Shown: positions 39,104-47,735, counted from the first letter of the stretch. The stretch is DNA of 64,000 nt from Symbiodinium natans (GCA_905221605.1 CAJNDS010001680.1:259501-323500); one strand, 5' to 3'. Notes: generated by a model from the sequence alone, not told the origin. Numbers and translations: made by a program.

Positions 39104-39271
39104 AAACCCTAAACCGAAGGGCGTGTAAGGGGTATGGCGTCATGTCCATTCCTTGGTTAAGTCAGGGCTTGCAAGGGATAGAGTTCCAGAGTTAGTAGTC
39201 AAAATTTGGCTTTGGGGGGGGTTTAATCAAAATTTGGCTTTTGGGGGTTTAAGGTGCAGGGTTTAGGGTTG

Positions 39272-39412
39272 CGGGCTGGCGTTAGCGACACGGGGGTCAC
39301 ATGCAGAGAAGTAGCGAAGACCGCAACCCCAGGCTCCCTCGAAACGCCCAGGCATGCCATGCGCCTGCAAAGCCTGGACTTGGAGTTCTTCTCCGCGCTC
39401 GGGAGAAAAGGT
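39272..39412 (+). CDS. Coding-like fragment, 47 codons
   Basis: RAGVSDTGVTCREVAKTATP and GSLETPRHAMRLQSLDLEFF, then SALGRKG into TTTAGGG. G-strand arrays on both sides. A second frame starting MQRSSEDRNPR is also open. The first has the better codon pattern. Confidence 0.4.
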
Positions 39413-39469
39413 TTAGGGATTAGGGTTTAGGGTTCAGGGTTGAGGGTTTAGGGTTCTCAACAGTGTAGG

Positions 39470-39635
39470 GGTCGGAATAATTGCAAAAAGTATTCCCTAA
39501 CGGTCCCTATATCATTGTACGAAAAATAACCCCCAAAACCCTATTCTGATTATGATTAGGGTTTAGGGTTTAGGGTAACCCTTAAAACCTAAACCCTAAA
39601 CTCTAAACCATGAAGGCTCCTATACTACCGGGGCC
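39470..39635. mobile_element. F13 repeat with inserted facing arrays
   Basis: Shares CCCCCAAAACCCTATTCT and AAGGCTCCTATACTACC with 40190-40272 and 47637-47732, where these parts are contiguous. Here TTTAGGG units followed by CCCTAAA units (39556-39609) separate them, with ATGA on both sides. Confidence 0.7.
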
Positions 39636-40189
39636 TCTGCTTGGGTTGAGGGGGCTTAAGAGGCTGTAGATAATTTTGTATATGGGGGGGGTTTATTGGG
39701 CTTATAGGTTTGCAGCGTTTTGAGCTGTTTATAGGTAGGGAAAATAGAGTTGCAACTGGCCATTATCCTTTTAATTTTGGATGTAGCCCATGCACCTTCA
39801 AGAAGGGTTAGGGTATGAAGTTTTCGGCGCCCGCCGAGTAGTCCCCTACAGATGTCTTTCCAGTTCTTATTGGAGCTGGTCTGTAGTAAATCTCGTGCCC
39901 CAATCAGCGGTTTAGGGTTGACGGTTTAGGGATGCAGTGGGGTGGGGGGAGGGAGCTCAAGTACAGTTTAGGGCACAGGGCGCAGGATCTATAGCAGCAC
40001 CCAAGACGCCAAGCATTTGTGCGGCTCAGGTTTGCTGTGTGGTTGCACCTCAGCGCGCGCTTTGGTTTCGGAGAATCAGAGTTTGGGGTTTAGGGTTTAG
40101 GGTTTAGGCTCGAACACGCAGCTCCAACCCTAATCCCCGCAAAGAGCAAGATGTCCGCATGAACACAGAATGGGCCGCACGTACGAATA

Positions 40190-40272
40190 ATGTTCCCTTA
40201 TGGCCCCTACATACTTCTACTACAATATCCCCCAAAACGCTATTTTCAGAATTGTCAAGGCTCCTGTATTAA
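40190..40272. mobile_element. F13 repeat without array
   Basis: CCCCCAAAACGCTATTTTC continues directly into GTCAAGGCTCCTGTATTAAC. Upstream, PRKEQDVRMNTEWAARTNN (40134-40190) is a short coding-like segment. Confidence 0.65.
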
Positions 40273-40302
40273 CCTTTGGTGTCCGCAGCTGTTTGCACTA
40301 CC

Positions 40303-40347
40303 ATGGGGAGTTGTTGCATTAGCAACAAGCCCAACTTAAACAGATGA
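40303..40347 (+). CDS. Short ORF with N-acylation-like start
   Basis: ACCATGGGG, a good eukaryotic start context, begins MGSCCISNKPNLNR. Glycine 2 with serine 6 or 7 and adjacent cysteines resembles an N-myristoylation and palmitoylation signal. The ORF is only 14 codons, so it could be a first exon end or chance. Confidence 0.22.
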   Translation: MGSCCISNKPNLNR

Positions 40348-40611
40348 AACGCAAAAGCACCCCAACCACCCCTAAACCACTACCCTAACCCACCACCTAT
40401 AATTATGGGGGGTTTACGAACAGGAGGGACCCCTAACATAGAGCCCCACATAGTAGGGTTCCTTCATATTATAATAAGGCCGCCTATCAGGTAACTCCAA
40501 TTTCGGAGACCCCCATATATGAGAGCTGAAAGGCAGACCCTCTGTCCTAAGCTGGGGGGCAGCCCCGGAAGCATCTTGAGAGCCTTAGCAAAAAGGGCAG
40601 GCTTTCTGTAC

Positions 40612-40790
40612 CATTACTGTAGTTGTTACTGTGGTTGTTGTATTGTTCCTTTTACAACTACTCGTTTTTTATAATTATTACTTACTTCGTATTACTGAAT
40701 ATATGATATTAGTGACTGCTGTATCGTAGTATTAGTGGTTAGATACTGTTATTGATTATGATTTCTTTTAGAGTTTATTTACTCTCAGAC
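40612..40790. other. AT-rich TTATTA low-complexity patch
   Basis: Reiterated TTACTGTGGTTGTTG and ATTATTACTTAC motifs without a gene. It separates coding-like GSPGSILRALAKRAG (40556-40600) from GC-rich sequence at 40795. Confidence 0.5.
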
Positions 40791-40875
40791 TCTTTCGCAG
40801 GCACAGGGATAATCCCGGGTCGACCCCCCGAAGCCTCTAAACGAAAGCCCCAGCCCTAAACCCTAGACCCTAAAC

Positions 40876-40986
40876 CAAGAGCTCCGTGCTGCCATGCCCA
40901 GCGCATGGAAAGAGCTGCTTCCAGAGAAGAGCCCTTCGGGCGGATGGAATCTTGCGGTTCGTGTTTCAGGCTTTCGGCTGATCCGG
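40876..40986 (+). CDS. Coding-like fragment between facing arrays
   Basis: QELRAAMPSAWKELLPEKSP and SGGWNLAVRVSGFRLIR, 37 codons. Good codon pattern and no stops. No ATG at the start. No family recognised. Confidence 0.43.
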
Positions 40987-41043
40987 TTTAGGGTTTAGGG
41001 TTTAGGGTTCAGGGTTCAGGGTTTAGGGTTTAGGGTTTAGGGT

Positions 41044-41166
41044 GGGAATAGACCCGTAGACCTTTATTGGATTTTGAGACGTGCTGTGTTTGTCTGTTCG
41101 CTTATGGCCATTGTTCTTATGTTGAGCTCTCTCCCTCTCTTTGAGGTTTGGGGGGGGTGCGTTTAG
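41044..41166 (+). CDS. Membrane-helix-like fragment
   Basis: GNRPVDLYWILRRAVFVCSL and MAIVLMLSSLPLFEVW, 40 codons between two TTTAGGG arrays. RR followed by about 20 hydrophobic residues fits a single membrane span. No family recognised. Confidence 0.35.
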   Translation, partial: GNRPVDLYWILRRAVFVCSLMAIVLMLSSLPLFEVWGGCV

Positions 41167-41181
41167 GGTTTAGGGTTTAGG

Positions 41182-41277
41182 GTTTTGTTGTCAGATCCCT
41201 TGCTTGGAAATGTCTCGTTGTCTGTGCATGCAGAGCTGAGGTCGCTGTTTCAACCCGAAACACCCAGAGAGCCCAAT
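41182..41277 (+). CDS. Coding-like fragment abutting F4
   Basis: LLSDPLLGNVSLSVHAELRS and LFQPETPRE, open from the array to the F4 terminus. No family recognised. Confidence 0.33.
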
Positions 41278-41366
41278 ACCCCTTAATTAAGGGATACACC
41301 GTAAATTATAAAGGGATCCTTATTATGGCTTAAAGAATATGGCTTAATTAAGGGGTATTGGGCTCT
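41268..41366. mobile_element. F4 fold-back element (array-free copy)
   Basis: AGAGCCCAATACCCCTTAAT and ATTAAGGGGTATTGGGCTCT are perfect inverted ends. It contains no TTTAGGG and is the empty-site counterpart of 19629-19751. Confidence 0.88.
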
Positions 41367-41397
41367 TTGGGCTCTTTGTTTTCTTTAGAACCGCTGC

Positions 41398-41521
41398 TTG
41401 AAGGTTCATGGGTAGGTATAATTGGGGTTCTAAGTACCATGAATAAGGCTACAACCAGTCATAATTGTAGTTACCCTACTTACCCTACTTGTAGCCACAC
41501 TACCCGTGAACCGCCAAGTAG
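41398..41521. mobile_element. F1 fold-back element
   Basis: CTTGAAGGTTCATGGGTAGG and CTACCCGTGAACCGCCAAGTAG form the ends. Confidence 0.8.
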
Positions 41522-41615
41522 CCCTAAACCTTAAACCTTAAACCCTAAACCCCAAACCATCTATACGACCGCAAACAATCCCCCAGCAACACTCAAGCAA
41601 GTACCTCGTCTCTTC

Positions 41616-41717
41616 AGAGGTCTTTTCCCGAATGCGGGGCCAGTGGAAGACATCCTTTCGCGCTTTGGACATGTTTGTTCTTGTCTCTGTCTTGTTGTGC
41701 TTCCGGGGTTTAGTTAG
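41616..41717 (+). CDS. Exon-like fragment after a 3' splice-like site
   Basis: CCTCGTCTCTTCAG precedes the frame RGLFPNAGPVEDILSRFGHV, followed by a cysteine-rich tail and TAG. PVEDILSRFGHV resembles the first helix and following turn of an RNA-recognition motif, but the RNP motifs are absent, so this is only a hint. Confidence 0.32.
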   Translation, partial: RGLFPNAGPVEDILSRFGHVCSCLCLVVLPGFS

Positions 41718-41812
41718 GGTTTAGGCTTTAGGGCTTCGGGTCTAGTGTTTAGGGTACCATAAGCCCTTACTAGTCCCTAAACTCGAATTCAACACCCTAG
41801 ACCAGTTAAGTT

Positions 41813-41992
41813 ATGGTGACCGATCTCAAAAAGCAACTTGAGGATTTGAGGGCCCCCCTCCTCAGAACTGTAGCTGGAATTTCAACGCTCGGCGTATGGT
41901 TTGCTTGTGGTCTTTTTGGCTCGTGGCTTTCAGATGTTTTAAGGTTGGACCCAACCTCTAACCAACCCTGTATGGGTAGTTCTCTGAAGTAA
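41813..41992 (+). CDS. Complete 59-codon ORF, membrane-like
   Basis: ATG to TAA with in-frame stops upstream. MVTDLKKQLEDLRAPLLRTV begins with an amphipathic helix, followed by a hydrophobic span (AGISTLGVWFACGLFGSWLS) and a polar tail. No array interrupts it, one of the more complete gene-like ORFs. No family recognised. Confidence 0.45.
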   Translation: MVTDLKKQLEDLRAPLLRTVAGISTLGVWFACGLFGSWLSDVLRLDPTSNQPCMGSSLK

Positions 41993-42065
41993 GGGGTCCT
42001 TTTTGGGGCGCTTCTTGTACGCTATAGAGGAGACACAGGAAGCACTCGTTTACAGAACTACCCAC

Positions 42066-42185
42066 ATTTCACCCCCTAAACTCCCTAACCCTAAGCTCCC
42101 TGAGCCCTAAACTCCTCTCAACCCTAAGCTCCCTGAGCCCTAAACTCCCTAAACTCCCTAAACTCCCTATCCCAAAACCCTAAAC
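42066..42185 (-). repeat. Variant array of CTCCCTAAA/GAGCCCTAA units
   Basis: Nonamer-like ACTCCCTAA and GCTCCCTGAGCCCTAA units derived from CCCTAAA. Confidence 0.8.
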
Positions 42186-42208
42186 CAACCAAACCCTAAA
42201 CTCCCTGA

Positions 42209-42286
42209 ACCCCCGCGCGTGCCCTGGTTGTGGTTCATGATGTGGTGGCCCTGAGACCCTTCGGAGTAGTGGCGCCCCGCACCTGA
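42209..42286 (+). CDS. Coding-like fragment, 25 codons
   Basis: TPARALVVVHDVVALRPFGV and VAPRT then TGA. A splice-acceptor-like CTTGCCTGCTCTCCAG follows at 42290-42305, leading into GAFVNDSYPILS. Possibly two pieces of one gene. Confidence 0.3.
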   Translation, partial: TPARALVVVHDVVALRPFGVVAPRT

Positions 42287-42342
42287 CATCTTGCCTGCTC
42301 TCCAGAGGGGCCTTCGTCAATGATTCCTATCCTATCTTATCC

Positions 42343-42445
42343 CTAAACCCTAAACCCTAAGCCCTAAACCCTAAGCCCTAAGCCCTAAGCCCTAAGCCCT
42401 AAGCCCTAAGCCCTAAGCCCTAAGCCCCAAGCCCAAAGCCCTACC
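42343..42445 (-). repeat. Telomere-type array with CCCTAAG block
   Basis: Three CCCTAAA units followed by about nine CCCTAAG units. Confidence 0.93.
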
Positions 42446-42478
42446 TGAACTCCCTGAACTCCCTGAACCCTGAACCCT

Positions 42479-42580
42479 ACAAGGAACACGGCCAAGATTC
42501 CACCCAACTTCGAGCCGGCAGACCTGAAGTATCGGGACTCTGAAGGCCTCCTGAAGGACGCTTGGGCTTCGAGGGTTTAG
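42479..42580 (+). CDS. Coding-like fragment between facing arrays
   Basis: RNTAKIPPNFEPADLKYRDS and EGLLKDAWASRV, 33 codons to TAG inside the first TTTAGGG-type unit. One of the best codon patterns in the window. No family recognised. Confidence 0.45.
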   Translation, partial: TRNTAKIPPNFEPADLKYRDSEGLLKDAWASRV

Positions 42581-42805
42581 GGTGTAGGGGTTTGGGTTTA
42601 CATGTAGGGTTAGGGTTCGGGGTTTGATTAGGGTTTAGCGTTTAGGGGGTTTAGGAGGGTTTTGGTGGTTTAGGGAAGCAGGTTTGGGGTGGCTTCCGGA
42701 TTTTTAGTTTTCAGGGGTTCAGAGTCACATAGGCGGGGTTTCGAGACATTTTGGTCTGAGGTGCCTTCTGTTAGGGGTGGTCCAACCCTTAAGCCCTAAA
42801 CGCTA

Positions 42806-42928
42806 ACCCAGGATAATGTCGGAGTGCGGTGCGTGCCGCCCTCGTGGGTCTACATGTGGACACTCGCACCCGGTTTGCCCGAGCTAAATGAACCATACAC
42901 GCCTGCCCCACTCCCAACACCTCCCGAC
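42806..42928 (+). CDS. Coding-like fragment, 41 codons
   Basis: TQDNVGVRCVPPSWVYMWTL and APGLPELNEPYTPAPLPTPP before a long CCCTAAA array, which would add TLNPKP-type residues and a stop. No family recognised. Confidence 0.38.
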
Positions 42929-43068
42929 CCTAAACCCTAAACCCTAAACCCTAAACCCTAAACCCTAAACCCTAAACCCTAAACCCTACACCCTAAACCC
43001 TAAACCCTAAACCCTAAACCCTAAACCCTAAACCCTAAACCCTAAACCCTAAACCCTAAACCCTAACC
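42926..43068 (-). repeat. Long telomere-type array (CCCTAAA)
   Basis: About 20 units with a single CCCTACA variant, ending in a C run. Confidence 0.96.
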
Positions 43069-43081
43069 CCCCCCCCCCCCA

Positions 43082-43210
43082 AAGCAAAGGGCACGCACTT
43101 TTCGTCAGGAGCCGATTCCCGAGCGCTTCATGAAGAGGCACGGCATCGACGCTGCAAGTGCCTGGGCAGACCAGAGGGATGGATATCGGAGGTACCGTGG
43201 GTTCTTGTAG
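43082..43210 (+). CDS. Coding-like fragment between arrays, basic
   Basis: KQRARTFRQEPIPERFMKRH and GIDAASAWADQRDGYRRYRG, 42 codons to TAG. Strong codon pattern and a basic, helix-like composition. The minus-strand ORF 43049-43240 is probably its shadow. No family recognised. Confidence 0.45.
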   Translation, partial: KQRARTFRQEPIPERFMKRHGIDAASAWADQRDGYRRYRGFL

Positions 43211-43292
43211 ACAATGGAGTGGAATCCCTTGCAAGAGCACCCTCCTTTAGAATCAACCCCCTTCATAAGCTTCGTTTTTGGGTGGGGCGGGG

Positions 43293-43356
43293 AGACCCTA
43301 AACCCTAAACCCTAAACCCTAAACCCTAAACCCTAAACCCTAAACCCTAAACCCCG
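43293..43356 (-). repeat. Telomere-type array (CCCTAAA)
   Basis: Nine perfect units. Confidence 0.95.
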
Positions 43357-43646
43357 GTAAGGATCACATGCTGTGTGCAGCTCTCAAGAGCAACGCCGAT
43401 CCCCAACTTCCTGAAAAGCAAGTCGCCCTGCCTCTGTGCGTAGATGGAAGAGATAGGGATTCCGGGGAGGAGGGGGGGGGAGGGGGGGGCCGGTGCTATT
43501 CTACTACTCCTACTTTCTTAAGAACTCCCCCCCCGCCCCCCGCCCCCCGCCCCGATTTCTGTCTTTTGTTTTCTGCCGGGGGGGGGGGGGGGGTTCTTGT
43601 AAGCAAATCGTCGTTTTTGCGCGGGCGTTTGTCTCAGGACATTTGA
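43353..43646 (+). CDS. ORF after an array, poly-G in second half
   Basis: GKDHMLCAALKSNADPQLPE and KQVALPLCVDGRDRDSGEEG are credible. After about 43490 the frame passes G and C runs that encode glycine and proline. No family recognised. Confidence 0.32.
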   Translation, partial: PGKDHMLCAALKSNADPQLPEKQVALPLCVDGRDRDSGEEGGGGGGRCYSTTPTFLRTPPPPPAPRPDFCLLFSAGGGGGVLVSKSSFLRGRLSQDI

Positions 43647-43784
43647 GGCTCGAGCCCGCCCCAAGGCTTTGAGACTTCAGACATCGCTTGTAAGAATCCA
43701 CAGAGTAGAGAGCGCATGTTCTACACCCTACTGCACATATACGTATAGCCCTACATCGCTCTGTGTTTTGATTTCAATCTTCAG

Positions 43785-43856
43785 ACGCCCCACACAGCTG
43801 CCGACCTCTTCAGGCGTTCGGTGAAACTCCCCATATCTGCGAGCTTCAAGCCTTGA
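43785..43856 (+). CDS. Exon-like fragment with strong acceptor
   Basis: TTTGATTTCAATCTTCAG leads into TPHTAADLFRRSVKLPISAS then FKP and TGA. Good polypyrimidine tract and codon pattern. No family recognised. Confidence 0.42.
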   Translation, partial: TPHTAADLFRRSVKLPISASFKP

Positions 43857-43915
43857 GACGCATACGAAAGGCCCTACTTGAAACTGGATAAGTTCAGGGT
43901 TCAGGGTTTAGGGCC

Positions 43916-44033
43916 ACTTGGAGGTGCACGGGTATTTGTAAGTAGGGTAGCTACAATTAGAATAGTCATAGTTGGTTACAGCTTTATATTTAAAGTACGC
44001 AGAACCTGCTTAGAACTATGCCTGAAACTCATA
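43916..44033. mobile_element. F1 fold-back element (diverged)
   Basis: CCACTTGGAGGTGCACGGGTA begins the copy. The right arm CTTAGAACTATGCCTGAAACTC is degraded. Confidence 0.6.
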
Positions 44034-44090
44034 CTGCACAAAGCATCCCTGAAAACCCAGCACTGACTCGATCTTCTTTTGCCAACTCAG

Positions 44091-44234
44091 AACAAGTGGT
44101 GTGGCGCTGCGTCCCCATGGAGGCTCCATGTTTTCCGAACGTTGAATGCTAAGCCTTCTGCCAACCCTGTGTTAGTTCCGAACAATGGGCACCCACAGGG
44201 CTTAGGGTCCAAATGTTCAGGGCCTAGGGTTTAG
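44091..44234 (+). CDS. Exon-like fragment with strong acceptor
   Basis: CTTCTTTTGCCAACTCAG precedes NKWCGAASPWRLHVFRTLNA and KPSANPVLVPNNGHPQGLGS, 47 codons to TAG inside TTTAGGG-type repeats. No family recognised. Confidence 0.42.
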   Translation, partial: NKWCGAASPWRLHVFRTLNAKPSANPVLVPNNGHPQGLGSKCSGPRV

Positions 44235-44573
44235 GGTCCAGGGTGTTTTGTTAATTAGGGTTTAGGGTGTAGGGTTTAGGGGTTTACGGCAAGGGTTTAG
44301 GGTCCCGCGCCGAGGGTCAGGGTTCAGGGCCTAGGGTTTAGAGTTCCGGGCCCAGGCATTTGCCCAGGGGTTTCGGTGACAAGTAAGTAGTGTCATCCGA
44401 TAGTAAGGTGTTGTTGTCGTTGTGTGTGTGTGTGTGTGTGTGTTTGTTTGTAGGGTTTATGGATTCAGTGAACTTTGAACTTTCTTCATGTTGGGGGATT
44501 CTTCGGACAAGCTGCTCGACTAGAGCATGCTTGGACTTGAGATGCTGAACCCTGAACTCTAGCCCCCCTACTT

Positions 44574-44677
44574 GAAGGTTCATGGCTAGTCAAAAGTAGG
44601 GTTATGGGTACCTAAATAAGGTTACAACCAGTAGTAATTCTAGTTCCCCACTTATAAACCCACCATGAACCTCCATG
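44574..44677. mobile_element. F1 fold-back element
   Basis: TACTTGAAGGTTCATGGCTAG and CCACCATGAACCTCCATGTAG form the ends. Confidence 0.78.
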
Positions 44678-45046
44678 TAGTCCTAAAACCTAAACCCTAA
44701 ACCGCCTACATCGCTGTGGCTAGTCGGGTGGCCAAGAGACCCCCCATACAACCCCAAAAAAAGTCCCCCCAAGTCCATCCTCGGCTCCTGGGATGCAGGA
44801 AGTCGACGCCAAGGGCAGCGACATCGCATCCCGGAGTCGCCCTCAGCGTGGCCTAAGTGGTTTCTGAAAGCTCTCTAGGCTCTAAAGTTTGCTTATGACC
44901 CAAATGAGAGCGCCTAAACCCTAAACCCCAAGCCCTAAACCCTAAACCCTAAACCCTCAGCTCGTTGTCAGCTGCTTGACGAAGCAAGGCTTGAGGCCTA
45001 GATTTCAAACCTTAACCAGCAGGGGCTCTAAGATCCACGATGGGTC

Positions 45047-45373
45047 GTGAGTAACAGTTTGCAAGGGCTGTGGCAATTCGATCAACACAGATCTGATCAA
45101 GCAGGACCCAAAAAGTGCAAGAAATGTGGAAAAAACTGGCCCACCCAACCCTCAACCCTCAACCCTCAACCCTCAACCCTAAACCCTAAACCCTACACCC
45201 TACCACCCCCCCCCACCCCCAAAAAAAAAAAAAAAAAAAAAAAAAAAAACAAAAACTCCCCCGACGTGACGAGGAATGGCCAGGCACCCGTCGGCCTGGC
45301 AGTACTTCCGTCTGGTGAGCTGACAGTGAGGCGCGGTGTAAGCGCGGTTTATGGTTTAGGGTTTGGGGATTAG
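45047..45373 (+). CDS. ORF crossing an array, CxxCG motif
   Basis: The frame contains GPKKCKKCGKNWP, then array-encoded PSTLNPQPSTLNPKP and a poly-lysine stretch from A tracts, then DVTRNGQAPVGLAVLPSGEL and TAG. Just upstream, in the neighbouring frame, TVCKGCGNSINTDLIKQDP supplies a second CxxCG. The two frames meet at an A5 run. Two CxxC pairs about 20 residues apart would suit a zinc ribbon. As it stands the gene is frameshifted or the call is chance. Confidence 0.33.
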   Translation: MSNSLQGLWQFDQHRSDQAGPKKCKKCGKNWPTQPSTLNPQPSTLNPKPYTLPPPPTPKKKKKKKKKNKNSPDVTRNGQAPVGLAVLPSGELTVRRGVSAVYGLGFGD

Positions 45374-45396
45374 GGTTTAGGGTTTAGGGCGAAATT

Positions 45397-45570
45397 TCCC
45401 AGCAGTAGCCTTGTATCATCACCCTGAAAAAGCCCTAGTTAACCCCCAAGAGCCCTTGGATAGCCCTGAGCCCGAAAGAACCCATAAGCAGCCTTAGATC
45501 ACACTGAAAAAGCCCTAATTAACCATAACGAGCCTTAGATAGCTCTGAGCCCGAAAGCCCAAAAATAGCC
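45397..45570 (+). repeat. Degenerate tandem duplication (about 85 bp)
   Basis: CACTGAAAAAGCCCTAATTAAC and AGCTCTGAGCCCGAAAG-type segments occur twice, at about 45408-45475 and 45499-45562. Confidence 0.75.
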
Positions 45571-45657
45571 CTAAACCCTAAACTCTAAACCCCAAAAGCC
45601 CTGAGCCCCAAATCCTGGCCCTGCAATGTATGTCGGGGATGGCTGGCCCCTCTTGCT

Positions 45658-45829
45658 TGGAGGTTCATGGGTAGTTATGGGTCGGGTTGTAAAGTACCCT
45701 AGATGATGTTATAATTATGTCGAGTTATCAGTTATAGGTAGGGTTGTAAAGTACCCTAGATGATGTTATATTTATATCGAGTTATCCTACTTACAACCCT
45801 ACTTCTATCTACCCAGAAACATCCAAGTA
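45658..45829. mobile_element. F1 fold-back element with internal duplication
   Basis: CTTGGAGGTTCATGGGTAGT and CTACCCAGAAACATCCAAGTA form the ends. GGGTTGTAAAGTACCCTAGA occurs twice, about 57 bp apart. The right end is followed by a tandem AAGTACACCAGGGCTGTC. Confidence 0.8.
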
Positions 45830-45840
45830 CACCAGGGCTG

Positions 45841-45996
45841 TCAAGTACACCAGGGCTGTCGGAAGTGGAGGTCATGTTGGCGCTTATTCTAGGCAGGGCT
45901 TGGGGACACGTTATGCTTCGTAAGAGCATCCTATTGAAGAGCCTTTTTCAGAAGCATTCAAGACTCTCAACCTCATATTGCATTGTACTGGTTTAG
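45841..45996 (+). CDS. Coding-like ORF, 51 codons
   Basis: EVEVMLALILGRAWGHVMLR and KSILLKSLFQKHSRLSTSYC, hydrophobic then basic. It could start at ATG 45874. The next frame (45978-46181) includes KVPPEQTSPQKPTHHSSGVL and SKGPRYEAPRSRSQDTVIVG and may also be coding. No family recognised. Confidence 0.35.
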   Translation, partial: SSTPGLSEVEVMLALILGRAWGHVMLRKSILLKSLFQKHSRLSTSYCIVLV

Positions 45997-46508
45997 GGTG
46001 GTTGTGGTTGAGTGCAGATAGTTGTATCCTTTCGACTGGGGCTTTAAAGGTTCCACCAGAACAAACAAGCCCACAAAAACCTACGCACCACAGTTCTGGG
46101 GTTTTAAGCAAAGGGCCCCGATATGAGGCCCCTCGTAGCCGTTCCCAAGATACTGTTATCGTAGGGTGGTGTGGGGTTTAGGGTCTAGGGGTCTAGGGTT
46201 TTTGGGGTTCAGGGTTTTCAAGGTTCAGAATTTGGGGTTTATGTCCCATCTCCCATCCCCTTTGCCGAAAGAAATCGAAAGTGTACAGGGGAGCGGCGAA
46301 AGACAGCAGCAACGCCCAAGGTACTCTACTTCATGGTTCATGGCTAATTCTGTACCAAGCAGATTGTAGCCATAGTTCCCCTACTTATATAACCCTAAAC
46401 CCTGAACCCCGTCGCCCATCCCAATCAAAATCCAATGCCTGCAATTTGGACGTACAGCTCAGCCAGCGGGCGGCAAAGGACACTAAACCCCTAAGCAACT
46501 ACCCATGA

Positions 46509-46733
46509 GCTACTATTTGCTTAAGAACTCCCCCCCCAAAAAAAACATCATACTCTTCCTTATAAGGGTAAGCTAATTAGGGATTATTATCTTTCATTTT
46601 GGGGGGTTCTTAAGCAAATAGTTTGGGACGTTGCCCCCTTGTACTCACAGACCTGAGTAGGGATTATAGTAGGGGGTACTATACCCCCTATTCAGGACTG
46701 TGAGTACAAGGGGAACATCCCAACAAATAGTAG
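46509..46733. mobile_element. F3 fold-back element with F2 nested in its right end
   Basis: CTACTATTTGCTTAAGAAC begins the F3 copy. Its right end GTTCTTAAGCAAATAG(T)AG is split by F2 at 46623-46723. Confidence 0.82.
46623..46723. mobile_element. F2 fold-back element with perfect 8-bp duplication
   Basis: TTGGGACGTTGCCCCCTTGT and ACAAGGGGAACATCCCAA are inverted ends. CAAATAGT flanks both sides (46615-46622 and 46724-46731). 8-bp duplications are typical of hAT-type transposition. Confidence 0.9.
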
Positions 46734-46735
46734 TT

Positions 46736-46840
46736 GAACCGAGCAATCTCAGGGTTCCAGCAGAGCCGCCGCTGTACCAAAGCGTGGAGGAGTCAGACTC
46801 AAGTCGGCAAGGAGTTGTGTGTCGGCTTGAAGTCGGGTAA
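46736..46840 (+). CDS. Exon-like fragment with possible donor
   Basis: EPSNLRVPAEPPLYQSVEES and DSSRQGVVCRLEVG, with GTAAGG at the end as a possible 5' splice site. Acidic and proline-rich. No family recognised. Confidence 0.37.
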   Translation, partial: EPSNLRVPAEPPLYQSVEESDSSRQGVVCRLEVG

Positions 46841-47086
46841 GGGTTTTTAGGGTTTAGGGTTAAGGGTTGCCGCGAGGGTTTGGGGTTTAGGATCCCAGAC
46901 ACGCTTTTGGCATTTACACGAGTGCTCATGAGGGCTGCATGGACAGCTGTGAAACCCGGCAGAGCTCGCGGGGTCAGAAAGGGTTTTGGGTTTTGCGTTT
47001 AGGGTTTTGCTGCCTGCGGGTTGAGAAGGTGTTTTGACAAGGCTTCGGGGATTGAGGTGCGACAGTCAGTGAGGTTCAGGGATGTA

Positions 47087-47211
47087 CTACTATTTGCTTG
47101 AGAACCCACCCCCAAAAAAAACAAAAACTAATATAATAAAATATTAATGATCCCTACATCGCCCCTGAAGGAAGAGTTTGTTTTTTTGGGGAGTTCCTAA
47201 GCAAGCAGTAG
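47087..47211. mobile_element. F3 fold-back element
   Basis: TACTACTATTTGCTTGAGAAC and GTTCCTAAGCAAGCAGTAGTA are inverted ends. The centre has A-rich and T-rich arms. Confidence 0.83.
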
Positions 47212-47249
47212 TATATGAAGGGTCGAGGGCTTGAAACCTAAACCCTGCT

Positions 47250-47368
47250 TGAAGGTGCACGGGTAGTTGGAAGTGTTACAAGTGCCCTAAATAAGGTTAT
47301 GGCCATGTATCATTTTTGTTACAAGTACCATACTTGTGACCCCATAAATACCCCTGAATCTCCAAGTA
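47250..47368. mobile_element. F1 fold-back element (diverged)
   Basis: CTTGAAGGTGCACGGGTAGTT and AATACCCCTGAATCTCCAAGTAG form the ends. Confidence 0.68.
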
Positions 47369-47399
47369 GCCCTAAACCCTAAACCCTAAACCCTAAACC

Positions 47400-47504
47400 C
47401 TGGAGCAGAGGCCCCAGGCCCTGAAATGCTTCGGTTTCTGTGACAAAGGATCCTGCTGCTGGGCTGTGTCATCCGAGGCATCCATGCAAGGAGTGGCCGT
47501 TCAG
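47400..47504 (+). CDS. Cysteine-rich coding-like fragment between facing arrays
   Basis: LEQRPQALKCFGFCDKGSCC and WAVSSEASMQGVAVQ, 35 codons. CFGFC and GSCCW suggest a disulphide-rich or metal-binding segment. No family recognised. Confidence 0.35.
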
Positions 47505-47636
47505 GGTTTAGGGTTTAGGGTTCAGGGTTCAGGGCTTCAGGGTCAGGACTCAGAAGTTTTCCGGCTGCGGTTTGTTTTTCGTCTGCCCTGAGGGTGCGGA
47601 AGAGATCCTTGCGATTTCTGCAGGGGTCGAAAAAAA

Positions 47637-47735
47637 CTCCTACTAGTATTCCCTCATAGTTCGAATTCATAATGAAACTAGAAAGAAGCCCCAAAACCCC
47701 ATTCTAACTAGTAAGGCCTCTGTATCATACTTTGT
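47637..47735. mobile_element. F13 repeat without array
   Basis: CCCCAAAACCCCATTCTAAC continues directly into TAGTAAGGCCTCTGTATCATAC, without an inserted array. Confidence 0.65.

Noticed and set aside
41616-41717. Assignment as an RNA-recognition-motif protein
   Set aside because: Only a helix-like stretch (PVEDILSRFGHV) is present and neither RNP1 nor RNP2 is visible, so it was kept as an unnamed exon fragment.
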